From the NCBI RefSeq assembly GCF_021129305.1, contig NZ_JAJOMB010000003.1, positions 1-64,000 on the forward strand: a stretch of DNA of 64,000 nt. Reading direction: 5' to 3'. The stretch is from Kineosporia babensis (GTDB taxonomy: Bacteria > Actinomycetota > Actinomycetes > Actinomycetales > Kineosporiaceae). The notes under the pieces were generated by a model, which saw only the letters and a list, made by a program, of their open reading frames with translations, did no database searches and had not been told where the DNA came from. Each line of letters opens with the position of its first letter. Within the stretch, counting starts at the first letter, position 1. The position numbers were made by a program, and so were the translations under genes. This document shows positions 8,977 through 17,674 of the stretch, piece by piece.

Positions 8977-9719
8977 GGCCGTTCCCAGAACGAGAGCGCA
9001 CCGATCGCCACCTGAACTTCGTTGCTGGGCTGCCACACCTCGGCCACCACGATCTCGAACTCGGAAGCAGCTTCCAAGTAGACGTACGAACGCTGAAGAC
9101 CAGGCCGATCCCTGAGCTCGATCGTCTGGCCGTGGGGTTTGCCCTTGACCTTCAGGATGACCTTCTTCGGCCGGGTCACGGTCGGGTCATTGCCCAGGTA
9201 GCCGTTCTGAAATCCGATCTCCCGAAGATCTGGCTTGTCGCTGAACCGGATCGTCAGGGTCTTCGGTTGCCCTCCCCAGGTGGCCTGCCATGCGGTGTTA
9301 CGGTAGTCATCGATAGCAAGCACAGCAGTGGACGACCCCTTCTTACCTAGCGCAGCGGAAGCGTCGACCGGATGAGATCCCCGCATGTGCCCAAGCTGAT
9401 CCTTCGACCCGCGAATCGGTTCAATCTTTTTCGTCACCATAAGGCCCGCCAGCACGGCCAAGGGCACCACCACCACGGCGATCCAGGCGATCAACGCACC
9501 CCGGCCGAAGCCGTTTCCGTACTCCGCGGTCCCGAAGAGCCACGCCTGGAAACGTTTCCGCAAAGGAACGTGGACCGCCGACCGGGCGGCAGGCGGTTCG
9601 ATGAGCCAGGCACCGCACCGCTTGCAGAGACGACGCTCCTGCTCGTTCACGGTGTGACAGCCCGGACAGACCGGCGGCGCCGTCTCCAGATCCGGCGCTG
9701 CGGCTTCAGTGCTGGACAT
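8973..9719 (-). CDS. Zinc-ribbon membrane protein with C-terminal discoidin/NPCBM-like domain
   Basis: The 248-residue product has an N-terminal zinc ribbon (Cys18, 21, 32, 35; C-x2-C-x10-C-x2-C), a basic stretch, one transmembrane helix at about 75-95 (ALIAWIAVVVVPLAVLAGL), and a C-terminal beta-rich domain like F5/8C or NPCBM modules (IDDYRNTAWQATWGG, LTIRFSDKPDLREIGFQNG). Similar modules bind carbohydrate in secreted proteins. The predicted topology puts the ribbon in the cytoplasm and the sugar-binding-like domain outside. It is divergent from the GTPase gene (63-base gap) and tail-to-tail with the Ig-like gene. The same ribbon spacing is found in the GTPase and in both tail protein I homologues. 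Confidence 0.78.
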   Translation of the reverse strand: MSSTEAAAPDLETAPPVCPGCHTVNEQERRLCKRCGAWLIEPPAARSAVHVPLRKRFQAWLFGTAEYGNGFGRGALIAWIAVVVVPLAVLAGLMVTKKIEPIRGSKDQLGHMRGSHPVDASAALGKKGSSTAVLAIDDYRNTAWQATWGGQPKTLTIRFSDKPDLREIGFQNGYLGNDPTVTRPKKVILKVKGKPHGQTIELRDRPGLQRSYVYLEAASEFEIVVAEVWQPSNEVQVAIGALSFWERP

Positions 9720-9782
9720 CTTCCCCCCAAAGATGTTGCGTACCGGTTCAGTTTCCCATCATCGGCGCCTGGATTTGCAACA

Positions 9783-11714
9783 ATGAACAGCGTGTATCCG
9801 GGGAAAACGTTACTGGCCAGGCCATGTTCGGGGTGCGGACGGGACAATCCGGGCGACTCGTCCTTCTGCGGCGGCTGCGGTCAGCGCCTGCTCCCGGCCG
9901 AGCCGCCCGCCCAGGCCGGAGAACCGTTACTGACCGGTCTGGCCGAGACCGCCGCGGATCTGGAGCAGGGCCGGCGGCTGGCCGAGCAGCATGAGCGCCC
10001 CGACCTCGGCCGGCATCTGGCGGACACCCAGAACCGCCTGGCGCATCAGATGCTCGGCGTGGTCGTCGTGGGCGAGTACAAGCGGGGCAAGAGCAGCCTG
10101 GTGAACGCGTTACTGGGATCCGAGATCTGCCCGGTGGACGCCGACGTGGCGACAACCGCACCGATGTTCGTCCGGTACGGCACCCAGGCTCAGGCCACCG
10201 GCTACTTCAGGAGTGAACGAGCGGATCCGGATAACGACCTGAACCTCGACCAGGAACCGGTCGCCGTCGAGTACCTGCCCGATTTCATCGGTGAATCGAA
10301 GAGTCTGCACTCGGTCGAGGTCGGGTTGCCCAACGAGCTGCTCGCCGGAGGCCTGTGCCTGGTCGACACTCCCGGCGTGGGTGGGCTGGAGTCGAGCCAC
10401 GGTGCGATGACCATGGGAGTGCTGAGCAGCGCCTGCGCGATGATCTTCGTGACCGACGCCTCGCAGGAACTCACCGCACCCGAGATGGCTTTTCTGCAGG
10501 AGGCCCTGGACCGGGTTCCACTCGCGATCTGCGTGGTCACCAAGACCGACATCTATCCGCACTGGCGCACCATCGTCGAGCTCGATCGCCGCCATCTGGC
10601 CGACGCCGGAGCCAACGTCGAGCTCCTGCCGGTGTCGTCCTTCCTCCGGCTGCGTCACGCGCAGACCGATCCGGCCGAGGACGAGTCGGGCATCGGCGCG
10701 ATCCTGAACTGGCTGAGGTCTGAGGTCACCGAGTCCGCGGCCGTCCAGGTGGCTGCGGCCGCCCAGCGCGATCTGACCTTCGTCCGCGAGCAGCTGAGCC
10801 TGGCCCTGGCCGCCGAGCAGCAGGTCCTGCAGGAACCGGAGAGCACCACCAAACTCATCGAGGAACTCCAGCTGAACGTGCAGCGGGCCGAGCGCCTTCT
10901 GCAATCGGACAGTCGCTGGCAGCAGCAACTCTCGGACGGGATGGAGGACCTGATCTCGGACGTCCGGCACGACCTGGACGAGCGGATGCGGGATCTCGCC
11001 GACCGCGCGGACGACATGATCGGCCAGACCGACCCGGAGCAGAACTGGGACACGATGGAGGCCTGGCTGCACCGTCAGATCATCGTCGCGGCCACCGCCA
11101 ACCACGATCTCCTGCTCATCCGGGCCACCGAACTCTCGGCCGCCGTGGCCGACTCGTTCGCGGCCCAGTCCGGGACGGAACTGCGGCTCGGTCTGAAGGC
11201 TCCGTCCGAACTGCTGCGGGGTGTCCATCTGGAGCCGATCGAGGCGCCCCCCGGCGAGCCGGTCATCACCCGTGCGGTAGGCCTGGCCCGGACCGCGGCC
11301 GTCGTGCCCTCAGTCCTAGGTCCGGTGCTGCTTCGCGCACCAGAAATGGCACTGTTCCTAGGCCCGATCAGTCTGGCTCTGGGGGCCGTGATCGGAAAGC
11401 GGGTGCTGCGCGACAGCTACGAACGCCAGGTGCACAAGCGCCGGGAACAGGCCCGGGAAGCCTGTAAGCGGTTCCTCGACGAGGCGACCTTCGTCTTCGG
11501 CAAGGACTGCATGGACTCGTTGCGCCGGACCGGCCGGGAACTACGCAACGAGTTCCGGGCCCGGGCCGAGGTCATGCACGAGACCGCGCACCGGGCCATC
11601 GCCTCGGTCGAAAAGGCGAACTCGCTTGACCCCGCCCAGCGCAGTCAGCGAGCCGACCACCTCGTCGGTGCCCGGCGAGCCGTCGACGCCCTCAATCGTC
11701 CCCAGGTGTCCTGA
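9783..11714 (+). CDS. Dynamin-like GTPase with N-terminal zinc ribbon
   Basis: This 643-residue protein opens with a zinc ribbon (Cys15, 18, 29, 32) and continues with a dynamin-type GTPase: P-loop GEYKRGKSS (residues 97-105), a TTAP switch, DTPGVGG (G3) and TKTD (G4). A long helical region follows (with EQQVLQEPESTTKLIEELQ), then a hydrophobic hairpin near residues 500-540 (GPVLLRAPEMALFLGPISLA) that could dip into a membrane, and a charged helical end. Bacterial dynamins remodel or protect membranes. ATG 9783 is taken because the ribbon begins 14 residues later; the Shine-Dalgarno sequence is weak. Its TGA overlaps the next gene's ATG, giving a paired-dynamin arrangement. Confidence 0.88.
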   Translation: MNSVYPGKTLLARPCSGCGRDNPGDSSFCGGCGQRLLPAEPPAQAGEPLLTGLAETAADLEQGRRLAEQHERPDLGRHLADTQNRLAHQMLGVVVVGEYKRGKSSLVNALLGSEICPVDADVATTAPMFVRYGTQAQATGYFRSERADPDNDLNLDQEPVAVEYLPDFIGESKSLHSVEVGLPNELLAGGLCLVDTPGVGGLESSHGAMTMGVLSSACAMIFVTDASQELTAPEMAFLQEALDRVPLAICVVTKTDIYPHWRTIVELDRRHLADAGANVELLPVSSFLRLRHAQTDPAEDESGIGAILNWLRSEVTESAAVQVAAAAQRDLTFVREQLSLALAAEQQVLQEPESTTKLIEELQLNVQRAERLLQSDSRWQQQLSDGMEDLISDVRHDLDERMRDLADRADDMIGQTDPEQNWDTMEAWLHRQIIVAATANHDLLLIRATELSAAVADSFAAQSGTELRLGLKAPSELLRGVHLEPIEAPPGEPVITRAVGLARTAAVVPSVLGPVLLRAPEMALFLGPISLALGAVIGKRVLRDSYERQVHKRREQAREACKRFLDEATFVFGKDCMDSLRRTGRELRNEFRARAEVMHETAHRAIASVEKANSLDPAQRSQRADHLVGARRAVDALNRPQVS

Positions 11715-13228
11715 TGACCACGAACCCTGAGACCGACATCCCAAGCAACCTGACGGCGTCCGTGCACTATCTGGTCTCGCAGGCGCTGCTCCTGGCCGTG
11801 GACGATTCTTCAGCGCAGCAACTGAAGGAAACTCAGCGACGCCTTACCGAGCCGCTACGGGTAGCTATCGCCGGTCGCGTCAAGGCCGGCAAGTCCACGC
11901 TGCTCAACGCTCTGGTCGGTGAGGAACTGGCACCCACCGACGCCGGCGAGTGCACGCGCATCGTGACCTGGTACGTGGGTGGCAACAGCCCTGGCGTCGC
12001 GGTTCACCACCGTGACGGGCGCATCGAGCAGCGCCTGTACAAGCGCGGCACCGGTGCCTTGGCCGTCGACCTCGGCGCCCCGCTCGAGGCCGTTGATCAT
12101 CTGGTGGTCACCTGGCCGTCGTCGCGGTTGCGTGACGTCACGCTGATCGACACCCCGGGCATCGGTTCCCTGTCCCCGGAAACCTCGCTCCGGGCAGCCG
12201 AGTTGCTCCCCGAGGGTGAGGAGAGCATCGCCACGGTGGATGCCGTGCTCTACCTGCTACGGCATGCCCATGCTGATGACATCCGCTTCCTGGACGCCTT
12301 TCATGACGACCAGTTCGGTCGGGGCACGCCGGTCAACGCGGTCGGGGTGCTCTCACGAGCGGACGAGATCGGCTCATTGAGGCTGGACGCACTCGACGTC
12401 GCGGCCCGCGTGGCCAGGCGCTACCGCGCAGACTCCCGCATCAGAAAGCTCTGCCCGGTGGTCGTCCCGGTCACCGGGCTGGTGGGCCACGCGGCCATGA
12501 CCTTGCGCGAGGCCGAGTTTCAGACGCTGACCAGGCTCGCGGCTCTCCCCGAGGACCATCTGGAACACCTGCTACTGACCGCGGACCGGTTTCTCGCCGA
12601 CGGGCTGATGATCCCGGTCCCGCGCCGCGAGCGTGCCCATCTGCTGGACCGGTTCGGCCTGTTCGGCCTGCGCAGTTCCTTGTCCGCGATCGGATCCGGC
12701 GAGCTCGGGTCGGCCACCGAACTGGCAGCTCATCTGAACCAGGTGAGCGGGCTGGACGAGCTCAGGGAGATTCTCCTGCGCCAGTTCACCGAGCGCAGCC
12801 GCCTGCTTCAGGCACGCTCGGCGCTGGCTGCGGTCCGGGCCGTGGTGCGCCGTGGGGGCTGTGCCGAGCCCGGTCGCTTGGAGACGCTCGCGGAAGAGGT
12901 GACGTCGTCGGCGCACGAGTTCCGGGAGATCCAGTTGCTGAACGACCTCCGGGCCGGGGTGGTCGAGCTACCCGCGGATCATCGGGACGAGGCGGAGCGG
13001 CTGCTGGGCGGGAACGGTTTCGCAGATGCAGCGCGGCTGGGCCTGCCCCCATCAGCGTCGCCGGGGGTCCTGGCCCGGGCGGCGCTGGGGCAGCTCGGTT
13101 TCTGGCAGTCGCTGGCCAGTTCGCCGCGCTCGAGCCGGCAGTTGCGGATCGCCTGCCGGGACGTGGTGCGCACGATCGAGGGGCTGATCGCGACGAACGA
13201 GGGTAGGTCTGCGGCTGAGGCCGGCTGA
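11714..13228 (+). CDS. Second dynamin-like GTPase of a tandem pair
   Basis: This 504-residue protein has P-loop GRVKAGKST (residues 54-62), DAGECTRIVTW (switch I region), DTPGIGSL (G3) and a diverged G4 around LSRADEI. The rest is alpha-helical and lacks the zinc ribbon and clear membrane hairpin of its partner. Tandem bacterial dynamins often act as hetero-oligomers. One-base overlap with the upstream gene (TGATG) points to coupled, near-equimolar synthesis. Lying between the CIS spike block and the baseplate block, the pair may support the membrane during anchoring or firing. That role is inference. Confidence 0.87.
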   Translation: MTTNPETDIPSNLTASVHYLVSQALLLAVDDSSAQQLKETQRRLTEPLRVAIAGRVKAGKSTLLNALVGEELAPTDAGECTRIVTWYVGGNSPGVAVHHRDGRIEQRLYKRGTGALAVDLGAPLEAVDHLVVTWPSSRLRDVTLIDTPGIGSLSPETSLRAAELLPEGEESIATVDAVLYLLRHAHADDIRFLDAFHDDQFGRGTPVNAVGVLSRADEIGSLRLDALDVAARVARRYRADSRIRKLCPVVVPVTGLVGHAAMTLREAEFQTLTRLAALPEDHLEHLLLTADRFLADGLMIPVPRRERAHLLDRFGLFGLRSSLSAIGSGELGSATELAAHLNQVSGLDELREILLRQFTERSRLLQARSALAAVRAVVRRGGCAEPGRLETLAEEVTSSAHEFREIQLLNDLRAGVVELPADHRDEAERLLGGNGFADAARLGLPPSASPGVLARAALGQLGFWQSLASSPRSSRQLRIACRDVVRTIEGLIATNEGRSAAEAG

Positions 13229-13287
13229 TCCGCGCGTTTTTCGCTCGTTCGGCTCAAGCCGCCGTCCGGTGCGACGAGTAACCCATC

Positions 13288-13914
13288 ATGAACGGCGACG
13301 AGCTCCCACCGTCGGACCGGGACGACGAATCCGCGGCGGCATCAGTGGATGTCACTGAAATCGAACCCGCGCAGCCGGCGACCGCCACCCTTGTTCCCAG
13401 CGAGCGTCGTCCCTCCGCACTGATGCTCCACCAGCCGGCACCCACCACGGTCGCGCATCGCGCATCCGAGCTGGATCCCGCCCCGATGGTCGCGACGGCC
13501 CGGGAGGTGGTCGACTTCATCGGCCGGGGTTTCACCTGGCCGATGCGGGTGGACGCGAGCGGCTCGATCGCCCTGACCCGGGGCCCGGTCGACGTGGACG
13601 CCTCGGTCCGCCTGATCCTGCTCACCGCGCCCGGCGAGCGGGTGATGCGGCCCGAGTTCGGCTGCCACATCCACGACCTGATGTTCGAGCCGGTCAACCC
13701 GAACACGCTGGGCCTGATCAAGCACTCGGTGCGGGAAGCCCTGGCTCGCTGGGAGCCGCGGATCGCCGTGGAGGAGGTCGACGCCCGGCCCGGCGACGAG
13801 GCGACCGGCCAGGTGAGCATCCACGTCGGGTACCGGATCCGGGCCACCAACGACCGCCGCAACCTGGTGCACCCGTTCTACCTGATTCCGCAAGAAGGCG
13901 AGTCCACCGTCTGA
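13288..13914 (+). CDS. Baseplate wedge protein, GPW/gp25 family
   Basis: The conserved gp25 domain runs from about residue 70 to 205: FIGRGFTWPMRVDASGSIAL, VRLILLTAPGERVMRPEFGC, then LIKHSVREALARWEPRIAVE. gp25 forms the inner wedge that nucleates the sheath on the baseplate. The first 65 residues are acidic, Ala/Pro-rich and probably disordered; an internal ATG (residue 67) could be an alternative start since the Shine-Dalgarno for the first ATG is weak. The stop overlaps the J-like gene start (TGATG), the usual gp25-J-I order. Confidence 0.92.
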   Translation: MNGDELPPSDRDDESAAASVDVTEIEPAQPATATLVPSERRPSALMLHQPAPTTVAHRASELDPAPMVATAREVVDFIGRGFTWPMRVDASGSIALTRGPVDVDASVRLILLTAPGERVMRPEFGCHIHDLMFEPVNPNTLGLIKHSVREALARWEPRIAVEEVDARPGDEATGQVSIHVGYRIRATNDRRNLVHPFYLIPQEGESTV

Positions 13915-15839
13915 TGCCGTTGCCCGTGCCCACTCTGGACGACCGTAAGTTCCAGGACTTCGTCGACGAGGCCAAACGAGCCATCCCCCGGCACTGCCCG
14001 GAGTGGACCAACCACAACCTCAACGATCCCGGGGTCGCCCTGATCGAGCTCTTCGCCTGGATGTGCGACCAGCTCACCTACCGGCTGAACCAGGTGCCCG
14101 AGCGGCTCTACCTGCAGTTCCTGGATCTGCTGGGGATCCAGCCGTTCGCCCCGGGGGTGGCCGCCGCGGACCTCACCTTCTGGCTGTCCGACGTGCTCGA
14201 CCACGAGGTCCGGGTACCGGCCGGCAGCCAGATCGCCACCGGCAGCGGGATCATCGGGGAGGCCGTGGTGTTCGGCACGACCGAGGAACTGGTGATGGTC
14301 CCGCCAGTGCTGACGCACGTCGTGGCCACCACTGCAGAAAAGACGAAGGACCTGATGCCCTCGCTGAGCGCGGGCATTGCCGAGCGGTGCTTCGAGGTCG
14401 AGGGCGACGCACTGAACCTGGGCTTTGCCCAGCCGCTGATCGGGCAGGCGCTCAAGCTCACCCTCTCGGCCACGGCCCAGGGCGCGGGCATCCACCCGGA
14501 CCATCCACCGGTCGTCTGGCAGTCGTGGAACGGGCAGGACTGGGCACCGGTGCCGGTGCACCGCGACACCACCGGCGGCCTGAACCGAGCCGGGGAGATC
14601 ATCCTGCTCATGCCCCGCACCCATGGGGCCCGCGTGATCGGCGACGCCACCGCGTACTGGGTACGGGCGGTGCTCAAGGACCCCGATCCCGGGCACCCCA
14701 GCTACCTCCGGCCTCCCGATCTGCTCAGGATCTCCGCCGACGTGGTCGGTGGCACCACCCCGGCGGAGCATTCCGAACTGGTCCCGGCCGAGGTCATCGG
14801 CCGCAGCGACGGCCGCCCCGGGCAGGTGTTCAGCACCTCGCGCAGCCCGGTGGCACCCCGGCGCAACGGCGAGCACGTCTCCGTGACCGGACCGGACGGC
14901 GAGGACGTGTGGACGGAGGTTGCGGACTTCACCCGCAGCGGCCCCTACGATCAGCATTTCGTCTGGGACAGTGCCAGTGGCGCCATCCGGTTCGGGCCCT
15001 CGGTGCGCCAGCCCAGCGGGTGGGTGAAGCGCCACGGCGCCGTTCCGCCCGAGGGCGCACTGATCTCGGTCACCGGCTACCGGGTGGGCGGAGGCGCGAT
15101 CGGCAACGTCGGTGCCCGCACCCTGGTCTCGCCGCGTACGCCGCTGCCGTACATCACCACGGTCACGAACCTGAAGGCAGCCAGCGGAGGCTCGGACCCG
15201 GAGACCGTCGAGGAGGTCAAGGCCCGCGGCCCGCTCGCCCTACGCACCGGCCGCCGGGCCGTGACCGCGGCGGACTTCGAACAGCTCACTCTGGAGAGCA
15301 GTCCCCGGATCGCCCGGGTGCGCTGCATCGCCCCGGCCGGTCCCGGCGGCCCGGTCCGGCTGCTGGTCGTGCCGCAACTGCTGCCCACCGACGCCTTCCG
15401 GTCGCTGGACGAATTCGCGCTGGAAGATGCTCTGCTGCAGCAGGTCACCGCGGCGCTGGAACCCCGGCGGCTGGTGGGTACCAGGATCGAGCTGACCACC
15501 CCCTACTACATCGGAGTCTCGGTCGAGACCACGATCCGGGTGACGGCCGGCCGGAACGCGGCGAGCGTGCGCTACGAGGCCGAATCATTGCTGCGCACCT
15601 GGCTGGATCCGCTGGACGGAGGCGCCGACGCGACCGGCTGGCCCTTCGACAAGACCCTGACCGCGGCGGCCATCGCCCTGCGACTCGAAGGTCTGGACGG
15701 CGTGATGGCGGTGGAGGACGTGCACCTGTACGCGTACGACTGTCGTCTGGGAACTCGCGGCGGGGCTGCTACCGAGGTACTGAAACTGGAAGCCGACAGC
15801 TTGTTTCTGCCCGCCGAGCTGACGGTGATCACCCGGTGA
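13914..15839 (+). CDS. Baseplate J-like protein (putative baseplate assembly protein), copy 1
   Basis: At 641 residues this matches the large 'putative baseplate assembly protein' family related to gpJ/gp6. It has the N-terminal motif WTNHNLNDPGVALIELFAW (residues 31-49), RLNQVPERLYLQFLDLLGI, IPAGSQ-like VPAGSQIATGSG, the central EDVWTEVADFTRSGPYDQHF, and the C-terminal GRRAVTAADFEQLTLESSPR and YYIGVSVETTI strands. It forms the wedge ring of the baseplate. It overlaps both neighbours (gp25 before, tail protein I after). A diverged second copy lies at 24646-26373. Confidence 0.92.
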   Translation: MPLPVPTLDDRKFQDFVDEAKRAIPRHCPEWTNHNLNDPGVALIELFAWMCDQLTYRLNQVPERLYLQFLDLLGIQPFAPGVAAADLTFWLSDVLDHEVRVPAGSQIATGSGIIGEAVVFGTTEELVMVPPVLTHVVATTAEKTKDLMPSLSAGIAERCFEVEGDALNLGFAQPLIGQALKLTLSATAQGAGIHPDHPPVVWQSWNGQDWAPVPVHRDTTGGLNRAGEIILLMPRTHGARVIGDATAYWVRAVLKDPDPGHPSYLRPPDLLRISADVVGGTTPAEHSELVPAEVIGRSDGRPGQVFSTSRSPVAPRRNGEHVSVTGPDGEDVWTEVADFTRSGPYDQHFVWDSASGAIRFGPSVRQPSGWVKRHGAVPPEGALISVTGYRVGGGAIGNVGARTLVSPRTPLPYITTVTNLKAASGGSDPETVEEVKARGPLALRTGRRAVTAADFEQLTLESSPRIARVRCIAPAGPGGPVRLLVVPQLLPTDAFRSLDEFALEDALLQQVTAALEPRRLVGTRIELTTPYYIGVSVETTIRVTAGRNAASVRYEAESLLRTWLDPLDGGADATGWPFDKTLTAAAIALRLEGLDGVMAVEDVHLYAYDCRLGTRGGAATEVLKLEADSLFLPAELTVITR

Positions 15840-16843
15840 GCGCGCCTGCGCCGGGGTGGCTGGCCCGGCAGTTGCCGGTGGCGATGCTGCAGGACGACTT
15901 CACCGCCCGCTTCACCTCGATCTTCGAGGAAGTCGCGGACACGTTGCGGCAGAGCACCGACAACATCGGCCGGGCTGCGGATCTCAGTGTCACTCCGGAT
16001 CCGGTGGTGCCCTGGCTGGGCAGCTGGATCGCCGCCCCAGCCGATCCCGAGGAGGGTTCGTACGACCTCCGTGAGCGCGACTGGGTGAGTACCCAGGGCC
16101 GGGCGCTGAGTGCCCGAGGCACCCGCACCGGTCTGCAGGAGATCCTCCAGGAACTGTCCGGCGGGTATCCGGTGGAGATCATCGACGGCGGCGGCATCTA
16201 CCGTGAGGGCCAGTGCCCACCGGAAAGCCAGGGCTGGGTGCAGATCCGGATGCCGTTGCCGGGCCGAGCCGAACCGGAACACGTTCTGGAGCTGATCCGG
16301 GCCGAGGTACCGATCGGCATCGATGTGGAACTGCTGGTGGTGCCCACCCCGGACGATCCGCCCGAGGCCTTCGCCGAACCGCTTCGCCTGCCCAGGCGAT
16401 CTGAGCCGGCGATCGAACCGCAGACGTACGCCGCAGTGCCCGGTGGTCCTTACTTCTGGGACGGTGGAACGGGGGACGTGTATCCGCCCCTGCGTGAGGA
16501 CGTCGAACCAGCGGTGGTGGAGACGCCCGATCCGGGCCTGCCCGATGTCATCAGGCGCCTGCCCGGCACCGGTGGTCTGGCAGTACGCCCGGACTGGATC
16601 TGCCCGGCCTGTGCCGAGCCGGGTGATTCACGCGAACCAGCTTGCCGGCGGTGCAATTCCCCTCGCAAGCCGGTGCCGGTACCAGCCGCTCCCGTACCAG
16701 AGCCAGAGGCCGAAGAACCGCCGCTGTGGTCGCAGGAGCCGTGGGAAGACGAGGAGCCTCGCCGGATTCCGGTGAGTGACCTACTGATGGCCGGGCTGCT
16801 CCTGGCGCTGGTCGTCGCCGGGTTCCTGATCTTCGGTCGGTAG
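15836..16843 (+). CDS. Tail protein I-like baseplate protein with zinc ribbon and C-terminal membrane anchor, copy 1
   Basis: The first ~175 residues match phage tail protein I/gpI-like wedge proteins (WVSTQGRALSARGTRTGLQE, LSGGYPVEIIDGGG). A Pro-rich linker then leads to a zinc ribbon (Cys256, 259, 270, 273), an acidic linker and a terminal hydrophobic helix at 315-334 (LLMAGLLLALVVAGFLIFG). The GTG start overlaps the J stop (GTGA) and is backed by the second copy, which begins with the same SAPAP. Plain tail protein I homologues end after the first part, so the ribbon plus anchor is unusual and suggests the baseplate is tethered to a membrane. Its last 63 bases overlap the reverse gene at 16781. 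Confidence 0.88.
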   Translation: MSAPAPGWLARQLPVAMLQDDFTARFTSIFEEVADTLRQSTDNIGRAADLSVTPDPVVPWLGSWIAAPADPEEGSYDLRERDWVSTQGRALSARGTRTGLQEILQELSGGYPVEIIDGGGIYREGQCPPESQGWVQIRMPLPGRAEPEHVLELIRAEVPIGIDVELLVVPTPDDPPEAFAEPLRLPRRSEPAIEPQTYAAVPGGPYFWDGGTGDVYPPLREDVEPAVVETPDPGLPDVIRRLPGTGGLAVRPDWICPACAEPGDSREPACRRCNSPRKPVPVPAAPVPEPEAEEPPLWSQEPWEDEEPRRIPVSDLLMAGLLLALVVAGFLIFGR

Positions 16844-17674
16844 CCGCACCCGGGGCGGGTTCTGCGGATCGATCACCCCGGTGTCGACCAGGATCGTCTG
16901 GGATTCATGCCCTTCCCGGGAGAACTTCATCGCGTACAGGCCCGGTGTCACCCTGGTCGTCCAGTGTTTGCCCCTCACCGTCACGGGCCGAGGAACGGCC
17001 CTGCGTGGGTGCAGGTGGCCCAGATCGCTGATGCCGGCCAGGGTCAGAGCAGTGACTTCGAGCGTGACGCGGTCCGGGTTCTGCACCCCCTCGGCCTGAA
17101 TTTCACCGCGAATCTCCATCGGGGCAGGCTTCACCGACGGAGCCTCCATCCACGTTTCCTCACGCGGCTCTTCGCGAGTCTGGGCGTGCTGCAATTCCGA
17201 CCGCACCGCCTGGCCCGGCTCCCGGACCAACTGCGCCACTGACACAGCGCCCACCAGGACGGCCAGCACCGTCAAGGCGACCAACCAGGGACGTCGGCGA
17301 GACTTCGGGCTCGCCCGCACCGGATCCGGTTGCGGGCGTCGTACTGTCAGCTCCGCCGTAGCCGCCTGCATCGGATGCTGGGCGGTCTGCGCGGTCAACG
17401 ACCACAGATACCGGCCCACCGGAGTCCCGGGCGGCGGGGTGAGATAGACGAAGACATTGGCGGTCTTCTTCTCGGACAGCAGCAGAACCTGCGGCGAGGG
17501 GCACCATTCCCGCGGAAACCCCTGGGCCAGAAGCACTACCCGAACCGGCTGATCAGACAGGTTCGTGACCCGCCCTGGAACCACCGCCGTTCCCCCGGCA
17601 TCCACCAGGGCGTCGTCCACCTCGATTCGCAGATCACCGACCGCGACGGCCCGATTCACCTCTTCGGAATGCAC
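16781..17674 (-). CDS. Single-pass membrane protein with N-terminal Ig-like domain
   Basis: The product is 297 residues. Residues 10-110 form an Ig-like/NEW3-type domain (LRIEVDDALVDAGGTAVV, GRVTNLSDQPVRVVL). A KSRRRPW flank precedes the transmembrane helix at about 128-146, predicting a cytoplasmic N-terminus. The outer part holds a carboxypeptidase-regulatory-like beta domain (RVTLEVTALTLAGI, TRVTPGLYAMKFSREGH). It starts with GTG inside the end of the upstream gene (19-base overlap) and ends overlapping the forward tail protein I gene by 63 bases. It is the last gene of the reverse CIS operon. The function is unknown. Confidence 0.75.
   Translation of the reverse strand: MHSEEVNRAVAVGDLRIEVDDALVDAGGTAVVPGRVTNLSDQPVRVVLLAQGFPREWCPSPQVLLLSEKKTANVFVYLTPPPGTPVGRYLWSLTAQTAQHPMQAATAELTVRRPQPDPVRASPKSRRRPWLVALTVLAVLVGAVSVAQLVREPGQAVRSELQHAQTREEPREETWMEAPSVKPAPMEIRGEIQAEGVQNPDRVTLEVTALTLAGISDLGHLHPRRAVPRPVTVRGKHWTTRVTPGLYAMKFSREGHESQTILVDTGVIDPQNPPRVRLPTEDQEPGDDQRQEQPGHQ

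Noticed and set aside
14003-15835. A long in-frame extension upstream of tail protein I copy 1
   Set aside because: It runs through the J-like gene in another frame, is Arg/Gly/Pro-rich and has no homology; the GTG at 15836 matches the paralogue's start.
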